This document shows, in pieces, positions 49,894 through 58,691 of a stretch of DNA of 64,000 bases (positions are counted from its first letter, which is position 1; each line of letters begins with the position of its first letter). The position numbers were made by a program, and so were the translations under genes. The notes beneath the pieces are model-generated. The model was not told the origin of the DNA. It was given only the letters and a program-made list of their open reading frames with translations, and made no database searches. Origin of the DNA: JAJZAM01 sp027391075. Its GTDB lineage: Bacteria > Actinomycetota > Acidimicrobiia > Acidimicrobiales > Palsa-688. The stretch is taken from the NCBI GenBank assembly GCA_027391075.1, contig DAHYHI010000015.1:160039-224038 (forward strand), read 5' to 3'.

Positions 49894-51087
49894 ATGTCGC
49901 AAAGACGGCGGATCTATCTGGATCACGCCTCGAGTTCTCCTCTGCGGCCGTCTGTTGCCGAGGCAATGACCCCGTGGCTGTCGGCTGCCGACCCGGGACG
50001 CCTCCACGAGGAAGGCCGGGCCTCCCGCAGCCGCCTAGAGGAGGCTAGGGAAAAGGTTGCCTCGATGTTGGGCGCGAAGCCGAGAGAAGTAGTGTTCACC
50101 TCCGGCGCTTCTGAGTCGATCAACTCTGCCGTGTACGGTGCCTTCGCGTCGAGGGAGGAAAGGCACGCTGTGGTCGCCAAGGTCGAGTCGGCGGCGGTTA
50201 GGGAAGCCTCCTCCCGTTGGGCAGGGGGCCTGAGATGGGTTGACGTGGACAGCAATGGCCGTGTCGACTTGGATCACTTCGCGGCGCAGATTGCGCACGG
50301 CGACGTGGCGCTCGCGCATTGTCAACTCGCCAATCAGGAAGTGGGAACCCTCCAGCCGCTAGCCGAAGCGACGGCCATTTGTCAGAAGGCGGGAGTACTC
50401 CTCCACGTAGACGCCACTGCGGCGCTCGGCGCGCTGACCATCGACTTCTCCGCCGTCGGCTGCGACCTCATGTCCGTATCGTGCCACCAGGCCGGCGGCC
50501 CACACGACATCGGGGCCCTCCTGGTGAAGAGAGGCTTAAGGGTGACCCCGATGATCGTCGGTGGCCTTCAGGAGAGGGCCAGGAGAGCCGGCCTGGAGAA
50601 CGTCGCAGCGGCGGCGGGCTTCGCAGCACTTGCCGACATCCTCTCCGACGCCGAGACCCTTCGCAAGGAGGTGGCGGTCGCGTCTGACCAGACCCGTCGT
50701 ATCAGGGATTTCTCGGAAAGCCTCGGGGGGGTCAGCTTGTACGGCCCGGCCGAACCCGACGGCCGGCTGGCGGGTTTGGTATGCCTCGGCTTCCGAGACC
50801 TTGAGGCCGAACCAGTGCTCGTCGGTCTCGACCAGCACGGGGTGGCAGCACACTCAGGTAGCTCGTGTTCCTCGGAGTTGCTCGAGCCGTCCCCGGTGCT
50901 GGCGGCTATGGGAGCCGACTCCGACCGGAGTCTGCGACTGTCCGTCGGGTGGAGCACCACCGAATCTGAGGTCACCTCGGCTTGCGACAGTCTCGCTAAC
51001 GTAGTGACCGAGTTGAGACTCCTCAGGGCTTCGCTCTCCGACTCCCGGTCGCCTAACGGATCTCCTCCCCGCTCCGTCTCGGCTTGA
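49894..51087 (+). CDS. Cysteine-desulfurase-like protein without the PLP lysine
   Basis: 397 aa, immediately after the SufR-like stop. NifS/IscS fold: YLDHASSSPLRP, FTSGASESIN, NQEVGTLQP, HVDATAALG, GGxQERARRAGLEN and the active-site Cys325 loop HSGSSCSS. But alignment by spacing to E. coli IscS shows Lys206 replaced by Gln199 (SCHQAGGP instead of S-HK-GP), His104 by Ser99, Asn155 by Gln148 and Gln183 by Ala176; Asp180 is kept (Asp173). Without the Lys it cannot form the internal aldimine, so it is either a pseudoenzyme or works differently. C-terminal Ser/Pro tail unconserved. Confidence 0.85.
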   Translation: MSQRRRIYLDHASSSPLRPSVAEAMTPWLSAADPGRLHEEGRASRSRLEEAREKVASMLGAKPREVVFTSGASESINSAVYGAFASREERHAVVAKVESAAVREASSRWAGGLRWVDVDSNGRVDLDHFAAQIAHGDVALAHCQLANQEVGTLQPLAEATAICQKAGVLLHVDATAALGALTIDFSAVGCDLMSVSCHQAGGPHDIGALLVKRGLRVTPMIVGGLQERARRAGLENVAAAAGFAALADILSDAETLRKEVAVASDQTRRIRDFSESLGGVSLYGPAEPDGRLAGLVCLGFRDLEAEPVLVGLDQHGVAAHSGSSCSSELLEPSPVLAAMGADSDRSLRLSVGWSTTESEVTSACDSLANVVTELRLLRASLSDSRSPNGSPPRSVSA

Positions 51088-51096
51088 CGGAGGCGT

Positions 51097-52290
51097 TCAG
51101 CCCTTCGATGCTGCTGCCTGCTCCGCTTTCGCCTTGGTCAAGGCCGCGGCCACCTCGGCTTTTAGGTTCGCGGCTGGATGATTATCCAGGTACCACTGCA
51201 ACTCGGGAATCGCGTCTGTGTAGTCCCCCTCTCCCAAAAGGGCTATCCCTCGATATACGTGGGCCGCAGGGTAGGCAGGGTTGATCTTCTCGGCCTGGAC
51301 GAGCATTGCAAGTCCCTTGTTGAGCAACGCTGGCTGTCCGGTCTGTGCGAGCAGCCAGCCTTCCCCTGTGAGGGCTTCGATGTTGGTCTGATCCGAGTTG
51401 AGAACCTTCTGGTACTCGCCTACCGCTGCCACGATGTTGCCCTTCGACTCGTCGGTGTTGGCAGCTAGAAGCTCCGCCGTCACTTCAGGAGCTGTCAGCG
51501 TCTTGCCGCTGATCTCCTCGCCCGGCAGGCGCGCTCCGCTGAAGGCCGCGAGCGCCCACACGATGCCGCCGACCACCAAGACCGCTCCCGTCCCGGCTAC
51601 GACCCTTCTTCGCGCCGGGCTCGCACGGTCCTCAGGGCTACTGCGCCTTCTCAGGCGTGTCAGACGAGGCGGCTCGCTCAAAGCCTTCGGGTGATGCTGC
51701 TGTGCGGGCTCGCTCGGTGCTGGCAGGTCAGCCTTCGCCGGCGACTCCGATCCCGAGTCTGGGCGAGAGATGCGTGCGAAGTCAGGGGCTTGCGACAGAG
51801 CGGGCTGTGCGGCGAGCCGAACAAAGTCGCCTTCGAGTCTTCCGCGCCGCCACCAGCGAAAGAGCACAGCCACGAGGCCTACGACCGCCACGATCCCTGC
51901 CACCAGGGGGAGTAGCCACACTAAAAGTCCCGCTCCGCTGGCCGGTGGCTTCTCAAGGATACTCTGGCCGTACTCGCTTACCAGCCCCGAGAGGATCTGG
52001 CCTTGGCTCTCGCCAGCTTGCAGTTCGCTGCGGATCTGGCTTTCGATCTCGACCGCCGGCGTAGCCTGGGATTGCGCTACCGTCTCACCGTTACAGACCG
52101 GGCAGCGCACCAGCGAAGCGATGTGCGTTACTCGCGCGTCGATGCTGTTGTTGGCCGACGAGCCTCGGACGCCGAAGCCGACCAGTCCCCCAGCGGCCAA
52201 CGCAATCGCAAGCCACGGAAGCCAGGTCTGCCACCTTGGGCGGCTTCGTATGCCTTTAGCGGGATGGCTGGGCTCTTCGGTGAAACTCAC
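51097..52290 (-). CDS. ccmH: Cytochrome c maturation CcmH domain fused to a TPR region (CcmH/CcmI-like)
   Basis: 397 aa. N-terminal membrane helix (~22-42), periplasmic CcmH part with the redox pair Cys63-x-x-Cys66 (RCPVCNG), a second helix (~121-147), a disordered Pro/Ser/Arg linker, a third helix (~229-251) and a C-terminal TPR domain (~280-380). CcmH keeps apocytochrome CxxCH reduced; the TPR part resembles CcmI, which holds the apocytochrome. Last gene of the operon; GTGA overlap with ccmG. Confidence 0.88.
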   Translation of the reverse strand: MSFTEEPSHPAKGIRSRPRWQTWLPWLAIALAAGGLVGFGVRGSSANNSIDARVTHIASLVRCPVCNGETVAQSQATPAVEIESQIRSELQAGESQGQILSGLVSEYGQSILEKPPASGAGLLVWLLPLVAGIVAVVGLVAVLFRWWRRGRLEGDFVRLAAQPALSQAPDFARISRPDSGSESPAKADLPAPSEPAQQHHPKALSEPPRLTRLRRRSSPEDRASPARRRVVAGTGAVLVVGGIVWALAAFSGARLPGEEISGKTLTAPEVTAELLAANTDESKGNIVAAVGEYQKVLNSDQTNIEALTGEGWLLAQTGQPALLNKGLAMLVQAEKINPAYPAAHVYRGIALLGEGDYTDAIPELQWYLDNHPAANLKAEVAAALTKAKAEQAAASKG

Positions 52291-52877
52291 GACGAAGCCT
52301 GGGTTATTGCGCTGTCCACCTGAGCTGCGGTGACACCCCCGAAGAACTTTGCGACGACGGTCCCCGCCGGGTCTATGAGATACGACTCGGGGATGCCGGT
52401 GACACCGTAGGCTACCTCTGCGGACGGGTCGGAGATTGCCGGCCAGGTAGCGTGACTGGAGGCTAGAAAGGCAGCCAGGTTGGCCGTGTCGGACGGGTCG
52501 AACTCCACTGCGAACACTGTTGCGTTACCGACGGCCGCGTGTTGCTTCTGGAACGCCAGCAGCTGAGGCGTTTCGTCCCTGCACGGAACGCACCAACTAG
52601 CCGAGAAGTTGAGCAGCACCCACTTACCGAGATATCCCGACAGCGCGTAGCTGCCGGTCCCTGTGATGGACCTTCCCAACACCGCTGGCGCCGCTTTGCC
52701 GATCAACGGGCTTGCAGTTGCAGAGTTGGAAGACGGTTTCGTCGAAGCGAGCAGCGTTATCAGCACCGCCAGCATCACCCCCACGGTGAGAGACGTGTAC
52801 AGGACCACCCTGGATCGCCGCCGCTTTGGGACCTCGGCTTGGTTGTCAGTAGCCGCCTGGTCGGAAAGGGTCGTCAC
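52287..52877 (-). CDS. ccmG: CcmG/TlpA/ResA-type thioredoxin-like protein
   Basis: 196 aa. One membrane helix (~23-45), then a thioredoxin fold with Cys96-x-x-Cys99 in SASWCVPCRDE and the cis-Pro loop GIPESYLID. Reduces apocytochrome c or CcmH using electrons from CcdA. GTG starts and overlaps on both sides. Confidence 0.9.
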   Translation of the reverse strand: MTTLSDQAATDNQAEVPKRRRSRVVLYTSLTVGVMLAVLITLLASTKPSSNSATASPLIGKAAPAVLGRSITGTGSYALSGYLGKWVLLNFSASWCVPCRDETPQLLAFQKQHAAVGNATVFAVEFDPSDTANLAAFLASSHATWPAISDPSAEVAYGVTGIPESYLIDPAGTVVAKFFGGVTAAQVDSAITQASS

Positions 52878-54907
52878 TGGGCTGCTCCTGCGGCTCCCAT
52901 CCCCCCGAAGGCGACCGGAACCCCAACCAGAGGCTCTTCGTCGCTAGGAGCCGGCTCACCCTCGCCGACGGCCCTGTCAGCCGCCTCTGAGAGCGCGCCG
53001 CTACGCCTACGACGCCTCGGCCAGGCTGACAGCGCGGTGCCCAGAGCCATAACTCCCCCACCAAGCCAGATCCAGCTGACCATAGGCTCCACGATCACTC
53101 CGATAACAGCGGCAGACGTCGGCTTGGCAGGGGTCGACGCAAGAGTCAGATAGACGTCCTCCGTCAGGGTGCTGTGAACCGAGGGCGTACCAATCGCCTC
53201 CTGAGCGAACGGGTAGTCGCTGACCGCAGGGGTGAGGCGAACATTGGAGTCCATGATCACGACGGCTTCGAGACCGGTGTGCGTCGGCGTGGCTACGTTA
53301 GCGGCACCCACGTAGCGGAATGTGTGACCCTCGAACGATGCCGTCTGCCCCGGTGTGAGAGTCAGCTGTCGGCTCGCCGCGAACGAGTGGCTGGCGGCGA
53401 ATCCCACAGCGATCAGCACCACGCCAACGTGGACCACCATCCCACCACCAGCCGGGCCGGTGAAGCCCACGAGGCCTCGCCCTTTGACTTCGACGAAAAG
53501 CTGTCGAATCGCCGTGGTTAAGGCGAAAGCTCCGAGACCGAACGCAAGAAGCGGGTTCAACCCGCGAACACCGGCTACCACTGAGACAGCCAATACCGAA
53601 ACTGCGAACAGGGCGGGACCAAGGAGGCGCCTTCTCAGTAATCCAGGCGAGCTTCGCCGCCAAGGCAGCACCGGAGCGACTGCCATCAAGAACAAGATGC
53701 ACACCACGAGCGGCATCGTCAGCGTGTTGAAGTACGGGGCTCCGACGGTCACCTGTTGACCGTTGACCGCTTGGACGACGAGAGGGTAGACGGTGCCGAG
53801 AAGGACCACGAGGGCGAAAGCCCCAAAAGCGAAGTTGTTCACCAAGAAAGCGGCCTCGCGCGACGCAGCGGAGCCGATCGACCCGGGCGATCGGAGGAGG
53901 TCGCCTCGCCACGCGAGCAGGCCGACCGACAGCGCGACGACAACCCCGAACAGAACAAGCAGCGCTGGGCCTATGCCGGTGTTGTTGAACGAGTGGACGG
54001 AGGCGAGCACGCCAGAACGGGTCAGGAACGTCGCAAGGATCGTGAGGCTGAAGGTCGCTGCTAGAAGCGAAAGGTTCCACACTCTGAGCATTCCGCGCTG
54101 CTCTTGGACTCTCACCGAGTGAAGGTAGGCCGTGGCGGTGATCCAAGGCACGAACGCAGCGTTTTCCACCGGGTCCCACGCCCAGTAGCCACCCCAGCCT
54201 AGAACCTTGTAGCTCCACCAGGCCCCGAGGATCAGCCCAAAGGTCAGGAACCCCCAAGAGAACAGCGTCCACCGTCGCATCTCGACAAGCCAGCCTTCAC
54301 CTACCCTTCCGGTGATCAGGCTGGCGCAGGCGAAGGCGAAGGGGACTGTGAACCCGACCAGGCCGAGATACAAAAGCGGAGGGTGGAAAGCTACGAGCAC
54401 ATTGTTCTGCAACAGAGGGTCGGGACCGGGACCGTCGGTTGGTATCGCCCCTTTGACCAGGGTGAAAGGGTTGGATCCCGTAAGCATCAACCCGAAGAAG
54501 AAGGCAGCAACCCCGTAGCTGATCGCCGTCGCCCAGCCGACCAGAGGGTCCGTGGCCCGCCTACGGAAGCGTATCGCCGTCGCGGCTATCCAGCCAGCCA
54601 GGACGAGACCCCACAGCAGGATCGACCCTGCAAGGTTGGACCACATGGCCGTGATCCTGTAGATAACAGGTGTCTGGGTGCTGTCGTTGTTGGCGACGTA
54701 GGAAAGACGGAAGTCGTGGGTTATCAGGGCGTGCTGCATGGCAACGGTCGCCAGTACAGCACCGGCGAGTATCACCCAGGTGTAAACCCGGCCCGCCCTT
54801 ACAAGATTGGACTTGTTACGGACCAACCCGACGATCAGCGTGACACACCCCACTAGCGCAGCACCAAAGGCGAGCAGGACCGAGCTTTCGCCGAGAGCCG
54901 CGTTCAC
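52874..54907 (-). CDS. ccmF: Heme lyase subunit CcmF
   Basis: 677 aa, many membrane helices. The WWD motif WGGYWAWDPVENAAFVPW and flanking His are present; C-terminal periplasmic domain follows. CcmF moves heme from CcmE to the apocytochrome. GTG start shares one base with the ccmE stop (TAGTG). Confidence 0.92.
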   Translation of the reverse strand: MNAALGESSVLLAFGAALVGCVTLIVGLVRNKSNLVRAGRVYTWVILAGAVLATVAMQHALITHDFRLSYVANNDSTQTPVIYRITAMWSNLAGSILLWGLVLAGWIAATAIRFRRRATDPLVGWATAISYGVAAFFFGLMLTGSNPFTLVKGAIPTDGPGPDPLLQNNVLVAFHPPLLYLGLVGFTVPFAFACASLITGRVGEGWLVEMRRWTLFSWGFLTFGLILGAWWSYKVLGWGGYWAWDPVENAAFVPWITATAYLHSVRVQEQRGMLRVWNLSLLAATFSLTILATFLTRSGVLASVHSFNNTGIGPALLVLFGVVVALSVGLLAWRGDLLRSPGSIGSAASREAAFLVNNFAFGAFALVVLLGTVYPLVVQAVNGQQVTVGAPYFNTLTMPLVVCILFLMAVAPVLPWRRSSPGLLRRRLLGPALFAVSVLAVSVVAGVRGLNPLLAFGLGAFALTTAIRQLFVEVKGRGLVGFTGPAGGGMVVHVGVVLIAVGFAASHSFAASRQLTLTPGQTASFEGHTFRYVGAANVATPTHTGLEAVVIMDSNVRLTPAVSDYPFAQEAIGTPSVHSTLTEDVYLTLASTPAKPTSAAVIGVIVEPMVSWIWLGGGVMALGTALSAWPRRRRRSGALSEAADRAVGEGEPAPSDEEPLVGVPVAFGGMGAAGAAQ

Positions 54908-55422
54908 TATGCACCTGTCTGGGCCGCGACCGATTTCGGCTCGCCCTTGGCCGGTACGTAATTTGCGCTGTGCTTTACCATTATCAGATCGGAGTCGAAG
55001 ACGTCACTACCTCGGGCGAAGTGACCCTGGAGGACGACTGGAATGCCCGGCTTGAACAGTTGCGGGGGATCCGCGCTGTCGACCACCGATACCGTCTTTC
55101 CCTGGTAAGAAATGTCGAACACCGTCTTGTGGTCGACCTGGCTCACCTTGGCTCCTACGGTGCCCATGATCCGGAAATACTTGACTCCGAGCGAGTTACG
55201 CTGAGCGAGGGCTTGGGGGACCGTCTGGTAGTAGGAAAGGGCATTGCCGAGACCCTCAAATAGCAAGAACCCTATAGCCGCCAAGATGACAACCCCGGCT
55301 ACTACCTGACGTCTCCTTGAGCCGAGCACTGACCTGCGGGCCCGAACTCGTGGGGCGGGAGCTACCGCCGACCGCCCAGCACTTAGAGACTCGTCGACCT
55401 CGGTGTCGGTCTTCGTAGTCAA
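54907..55422 (-). CDS. ccmE: Heme chaperone CcmE
   Basis: 171 aa. Basic N-terminus, one membrane anchor (~38-58) and a beta-barrel with the heme-binding His151 and Tyr155 (VKHSANY), spaced like His130/Tyr134 of E. coli. TTG start overlaps the ccmD stop. Confidence 0.9.
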   Translation of the reverse strand: MTTKTDTEVDESLSAGRSAVAPAPRVRARRSVLGSRRRQVVAGVVILAAIGFLLFEGLGNALSYYQTVPQALAQRNSLGVKYFRIMGTVGAKVSQVDHKTVFDISYQGKTVSVVDSADPPQLFKPGIPVVLQGHFARGSDVFDSDLIMVKHSANYVPAKGEPKSVAAQTGA

Positions 55423-55556
55423 GGCTCCCCCTTGGCTGCTTGCGCCCGGGGAGTGAGCCTCTTTGCGAGTGCCCTACCCCGCAGCACGATGCGCAGCGAG
55501 TAGACGGCGAGCACTCCCGCCGTTACACCCCAGCCGCCCGCGACGTATCCGTTCAA
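55419..55556 (-). CDS. ccmD: CcmD, 45-aa heme-exporter small subunit
   Basis: TTG at 55556 overlaps the ccmC stop (TTGA) and its own TGA overlaps the ccmE TTG. One hydrophobic helix (GWGVTAGVLAVYSLRIVLRG) followed by a basic tail, the size and shape of CcmD, in the position it always has between ccmC and ccmE. CcmD stabilises the CcmABC complex and helps release of holo-CcmE. Too short for routine gene finders. Confidence 0.85.
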   Translation of the reverse strand: MNGYVAGGWGVTAGVLAVYSLRIVLRGRALAKRLTPRAQAAKGEP

Positions 55557-56455
55557 GGCGCCACTCCGTCGCTTCGAGGAGTACCTGCGGCGAGCAGACC
55601 GCCCTCCGCACGACGCTCCGATATGGCGGCGTCGAAACCTTCGTCGGCGTAACGGTCCTCAAGGACCTCGACCCTGTAGCGGTGAAGGACAAGCCACGCA
55701 AAGCCCAGCCCGAACGCCACGAACGACAGAAGCATGGTGTAGAGCTGCTCGCCGTGGATGAGCGGGTTCGCCCGAAGCAGGGTGCTCGTCTGGTGCAAGC
55801 TAGCCCACCAGGTCGTCGCCTCGTGGTCGACAGGCACCAGCAGGATGCATACGACGGCCACTATGGCACTTCGCTTGGCGAGGGCGTCGGGATCCCCGCC
55901 GGTTCGACGTAGGGCCAGATAGCCGATGAACACAGCGCACAAAAGGGCGGTGATGGTCAACCTGGGATCCCATGTCCACCAGACTCCCCAGGTAGGCCGA
56001 CCCCAGATCGACCCGGTTATCAACGTGAGCACGCAAAAGACTACGCCGACCTCGGCCGAGGCGACCGCTAGGCGATCCCAACGCCTGGTTCTGGTTCGCG
56101 GCCAAAGGTAGGCGAGACTGGCAAGGGCGCACAGGCCAAACCCGGCGTAGCACATGGTCGCTACAGCAGGGTGCACGTATATCAACCTCACCAGTTGGCC
56201 TTGGACCTTGTCGGGCGGTGTCACGACGAGGCCGAGCCAGGCCGTCAGGGCACCTGCGATCAGCGTGGACACGCCGAGGATTCGCGTGACACGATCCGAG
56301 GTCCCCGTGACCCGACCGGACCGCAGGGAAGGATCCTGGACGGCCCCGGCGGCGAGCGGCTCCACGTTGCCAAGGATTACGGGTGGAACTGACCCTCCCC
56401 CGCTGATCCGGTCGATCCGACCTGCTTCTGTGTCCGTGTCTGCTTTAGCGTTCAT
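55553..56455 (-). CDS. ccmC: Heme exporter CcmC
   Basis: 300 aa from ATG 56455, overlapping ccmB by ATGA (an upstream in-frame start is unlikely). About six helices with the WWD-type motif WGRPTWGVWWTWDPRLT and flanking His (VHPAVA, DHEATTWW). Presents heme to CcmE. Long Gly/Pro-rich N-terminal extension. Confidence 0.9.
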   Translation of the reverse strand: MNAKADTDTEAGRIDRISGGGSVPPVILGNVEPLAAGAVQDPSLRSGRVTGTSDRVTRILGVSTLIAGALTAWLGLVVTPPDKVQGQLVRLIYVHPAVATMCYAGFGLCALASLAYLWPRTRTRRWDRLAVASAEVGVVFCVLTLITGSIWGRPTWGVWWTWDPRLTITALLCAVFIGYLALRRTGGDPDALAKRSAIVAVVCILLVPVDHEATTWWASLHQTSTLLRANPLIHGEQLYTMLLSFVAFGLGFAWLVLHRYRVEVLEDRYADEGFDAAISERRAEGGLLAAGTPRSDGVAP

Positions 56456-57126
56456 GACTCCTCCACGAGGATCGAGAATGCCAGGCTTCCGGCGGCTACG
56501 TAGATCACCGTAAAACTGACGAGCAGCGAAAGCCACTTCCAACCGTCGGTGCCGCCCCCTGCGGTCCCGAGCGCCGCCATCCAGGCTTGAGTAGCGCCAA
56601 GAAGGACCGGAGCGACCACCGGCAGGATCAGGAGAGGCAGCAGCGTCTCTCGGACTCTCAGACCTGCTGCGATCATCCCGTAAAGGGTCCCGGCGGCTGC
56701 CAAGCCGACGCTGGCCGCCAAGCAGGTGACCACCAAAAGGGCCGGGTCGTGAAGCTCGATCCCGAACAGCACCACGACGCCGAACCCGAGGAGAACCTCC
56801 AAAACGAGCAGTTCGGCGACCACTGCAAAGGTCTTCCCGAGAAAAATGCCGGCCGGGTCTAGGCCCGAGAGGCGAAGCGAGTCCCTAGCACCGTCGGTGG
56901 CTTCGATCGCGTAGCTGCGCTGGACTGCAAGGAGCGAGCTGAGCAAGACCGCCACCCAGAACAAGCCGGCTGCCGCTTTGGTAAGAAGATTCTGGTCCTG
57001 GTCGAAGGCGAAACCGAACAGAACCAACACAAGCACCGCATAAGGCGCAACCTGTGTTGTCGTCACCCGGCTGCGAAACTCGATCCTCAGGTCCTTGGAG
57101 CCCACCAGAAGGGCGTCACGCCACAA
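56452..57126 (-). CDS. ccmB: Heme ABC exporter permease CcmB
   Basis: 224 aa from TTG 57126, chosen for the GGGTGG ribosome-binding site and 11-bp overlap with the ccmA stop; starts at 57168 or 57195 are possible. About six helices: DLRIEFRSRVTTTQV, then TDGARDSLRLSGLDPAGIFLGK as in CcmB. Forms the CcmA2B membrane part. Confidence 0.85.
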   Translation of the reverse strand: MWRDALLVGSKDLRIEFRSRVTTTQVAPYAVLVLVLFGFAFDQDQNLLTKAAAGLFWVAVLLSSLLAVQRSYAIEATDGARDSLRLSGLDPAGIFLGKTFAVVAELLVLEVLLGFGVVVLFGIELHDPALLVVTCLAASVGLAAAGTLYGMIAAGLRVRETLLPLLILPVVAPVLLGATQAWMAALGTAGGGTDGWKWLSLLVSFTVIYVAAGSLAFSILVEES

Positions 57127-57814
57127 TTCGTTCCACCCCCGCCGACTCAGTTCCTTGCCAGGCTGGACCCGGTGCCACCTCCACGACCACGCCACCGGCC
57201 ACGGTTGCTATGTGCCCTGCCAGAGGCTCCGCCCGCTCAGACTCGTGAGACGCGATCACCACCGTCCTGCCCCTAGACGCTGCGCCTTTCACGAGGCCGT
57301 CGAGCAGGTCCCTGTGATCGGCATCCAGACCGGCATGCGGCTCGTCCAAGAGCCATATATCCGGATCGCGCGCTAGGAGCACTGCCAGTGCGACCCGGCG
57401 TCGCTGGCCGGCAGAGAGGGAACGCACCGGCGTGTCCGCTAGACGCCCCACGAGGCCAAGGGTTTCGAGAGCGCAAGGGGCCCGGTCTGGGTTCACCCCG
57501 CTGGAACGCAGAGCGAACCTTACGTTGTCGGATACGTCCAAGTCGTCGTAGAGGCCGCTCGCATGACCGAGCAGCCCGATCCTGCGGCGGACTGCTCTTT
57601 GGTCTAAAACAAGGTCGGATCCAAGAACCCTGGCCTCACCGGACACCACTCTCAAAAGCCCAGCCGCCGCTCGGAGGATGCTCGTCTTGCCAGCCCCATT
57701 CGCCCCGCGCAAAAGTACGACGTCACCGCCGGAGACGTCGAGGTCGACGCCGGCAAGTACCGGAAAGCGGCCTGCGAAGGCTACCGCCGAGCGAAAACGG
57801 ATCACCGGCTCCAT
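57116..57814 (-). CDS. ccmA: Heme ABC exporter ATPase CcmA
   Basis: 232 aa. Walker A GANGAGKTS, signature LSAGQRRRVALAVLLARDPDIWLLDEPHAGLD with Walker B, H-loop ASHE. Provides ATP-driven release of holo-CcmE. Overlaps ccmB. Confidence 0.9.
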   Translation of the reverse strand: MEPVIRFRSAVAFAGRFPVLAGVDLDVSGGDVVLLRGANGAGKTSILRAAAGLLRVVSGEARVLGSDLVLDQRAVRRRIGLLGHASGLYDDLDVSDNVRFALRSSGVNPDRAPCALETLGLVGRLADTPVRSLSAGQRRRVALAVLLARDPDIWLLDEPHAGLDADHRDLLDGLVKGAASRGRTVVIASHESERAEPLAGHIATVAGGVVVEVAPGPAWQGTESAGVERIVA

Positions 57815-57881
57815 TGCACCTCCGCTAGGCTATCCATCGGCGCAGCGTTAGTGCCATTCGGCGAATGCGGGGAGTGATGGC

Positions 57882-58646
57882 TCACACAGAAGCCAGCCGG
57901 CTGAGTCCCAGAGCGTCCAAGACGTCGGTGAACGCCGTCGACAGCACGTGAAGTTCCCCGGTAAGCAACAACACTCCCAAGCCTGACAGCGCCAAGCCGG
58001 ACACAAGGTTGATACCTCGAAGATGCCGGCGTGAGAAGGAGAAGACCTCTGCGAACCTCGCAAATGCGAGGCCAGCCGCTACGAAGGGCACGCCAAGCCC
58101 AAGCGAGTACACCACCAGCATCGCCTCTCCCCTCAAAAGGGTGTTCGAGTCGCTGGCCAGAGCCAGAACCGCAGCGAGGACGGGACCTATGCACGGCGTC
58201 CAGCCGAAGGCGAAGGCCATCCCCATGACCGGGGCAGCCCAGTCGCCAAGCCGGGAGGGCGACACGTGGAAGCGTCGCTCCCGCAAGAGCCATTTTGGAG
58301 TTACTACACCAGCGAAGAGGAGGCCCGCTACGACTATCACGATCCCTGCGAGCCGATCGAGGCCGACCTGGTGGGAGCTGAGCGTTCGGCCCAGCCCACT
58401 CGCCGTCGCCTCGAGCGCTGCGAACACGAGGGTGAACCCGGCCACGAAGCCAAGCGTCGCCCGCAGGAGCCGACGACGGTCGGGCTTCGTAGCAGCCCCG
58501 AGCTCCGAAACGCCGACGCCTGACATCATCGAAAGATAAGAGGGTACAAGAGGTAGCACACAAGGTGACAGAAACGAGATGATGCCTGCCCCGAAGGCTA
58601 TGACGAACCCGACCGGGGAGTGCAAGACAAGCTGATTAGCGTTCAT
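57882..58646 (-). CDS. ccdA: Thiol-reduction membrane protein CcdA
   Basis: 254 aa, six-helix CcdA/DsbD core with Cys29 (FLSPCVLPLVPS) and Cys152 (GWTPCIGPVL). Carries reducing power from cytoplasmic thioredoxin to CcmG/CcmH. First gene of the ccm operon, 67 bp before ccmA. Confidence 0.92.
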   Translation of the reverse strand: MNANQLVLHSPVGFVIAFGAGIISFLSPCVLPLVPSYLSMMSGVGVSELGAATKPDRRRLLRATLGFVAGFTLVFAALEATASGLGRTLSSHQVGLDRLAGIVIVVAGLLFAGVVTPKWLLRERRFHVSPSRLGDWAAPVMGMAFAFGWTPCIGPVLAAVLALASDSNTLLRGEAMLVVYSLGLGVPFVAAGLAFARFAEVFSFSRRHLRGINLVSGLALSGLGVLLLTGELHVLSTAFTDVLDALGLSRLASV

Positions 58647-58691
58647 TTGGCCGATCCATCATTGCACTGACCGCCACTAGAGTACTTTCGG

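Noticed and set aside
57802..58563. Minus-strand frame overlapping ccdA
   Set aside because: Shadow of ccdA in another frame; Arg-rich without motifs.
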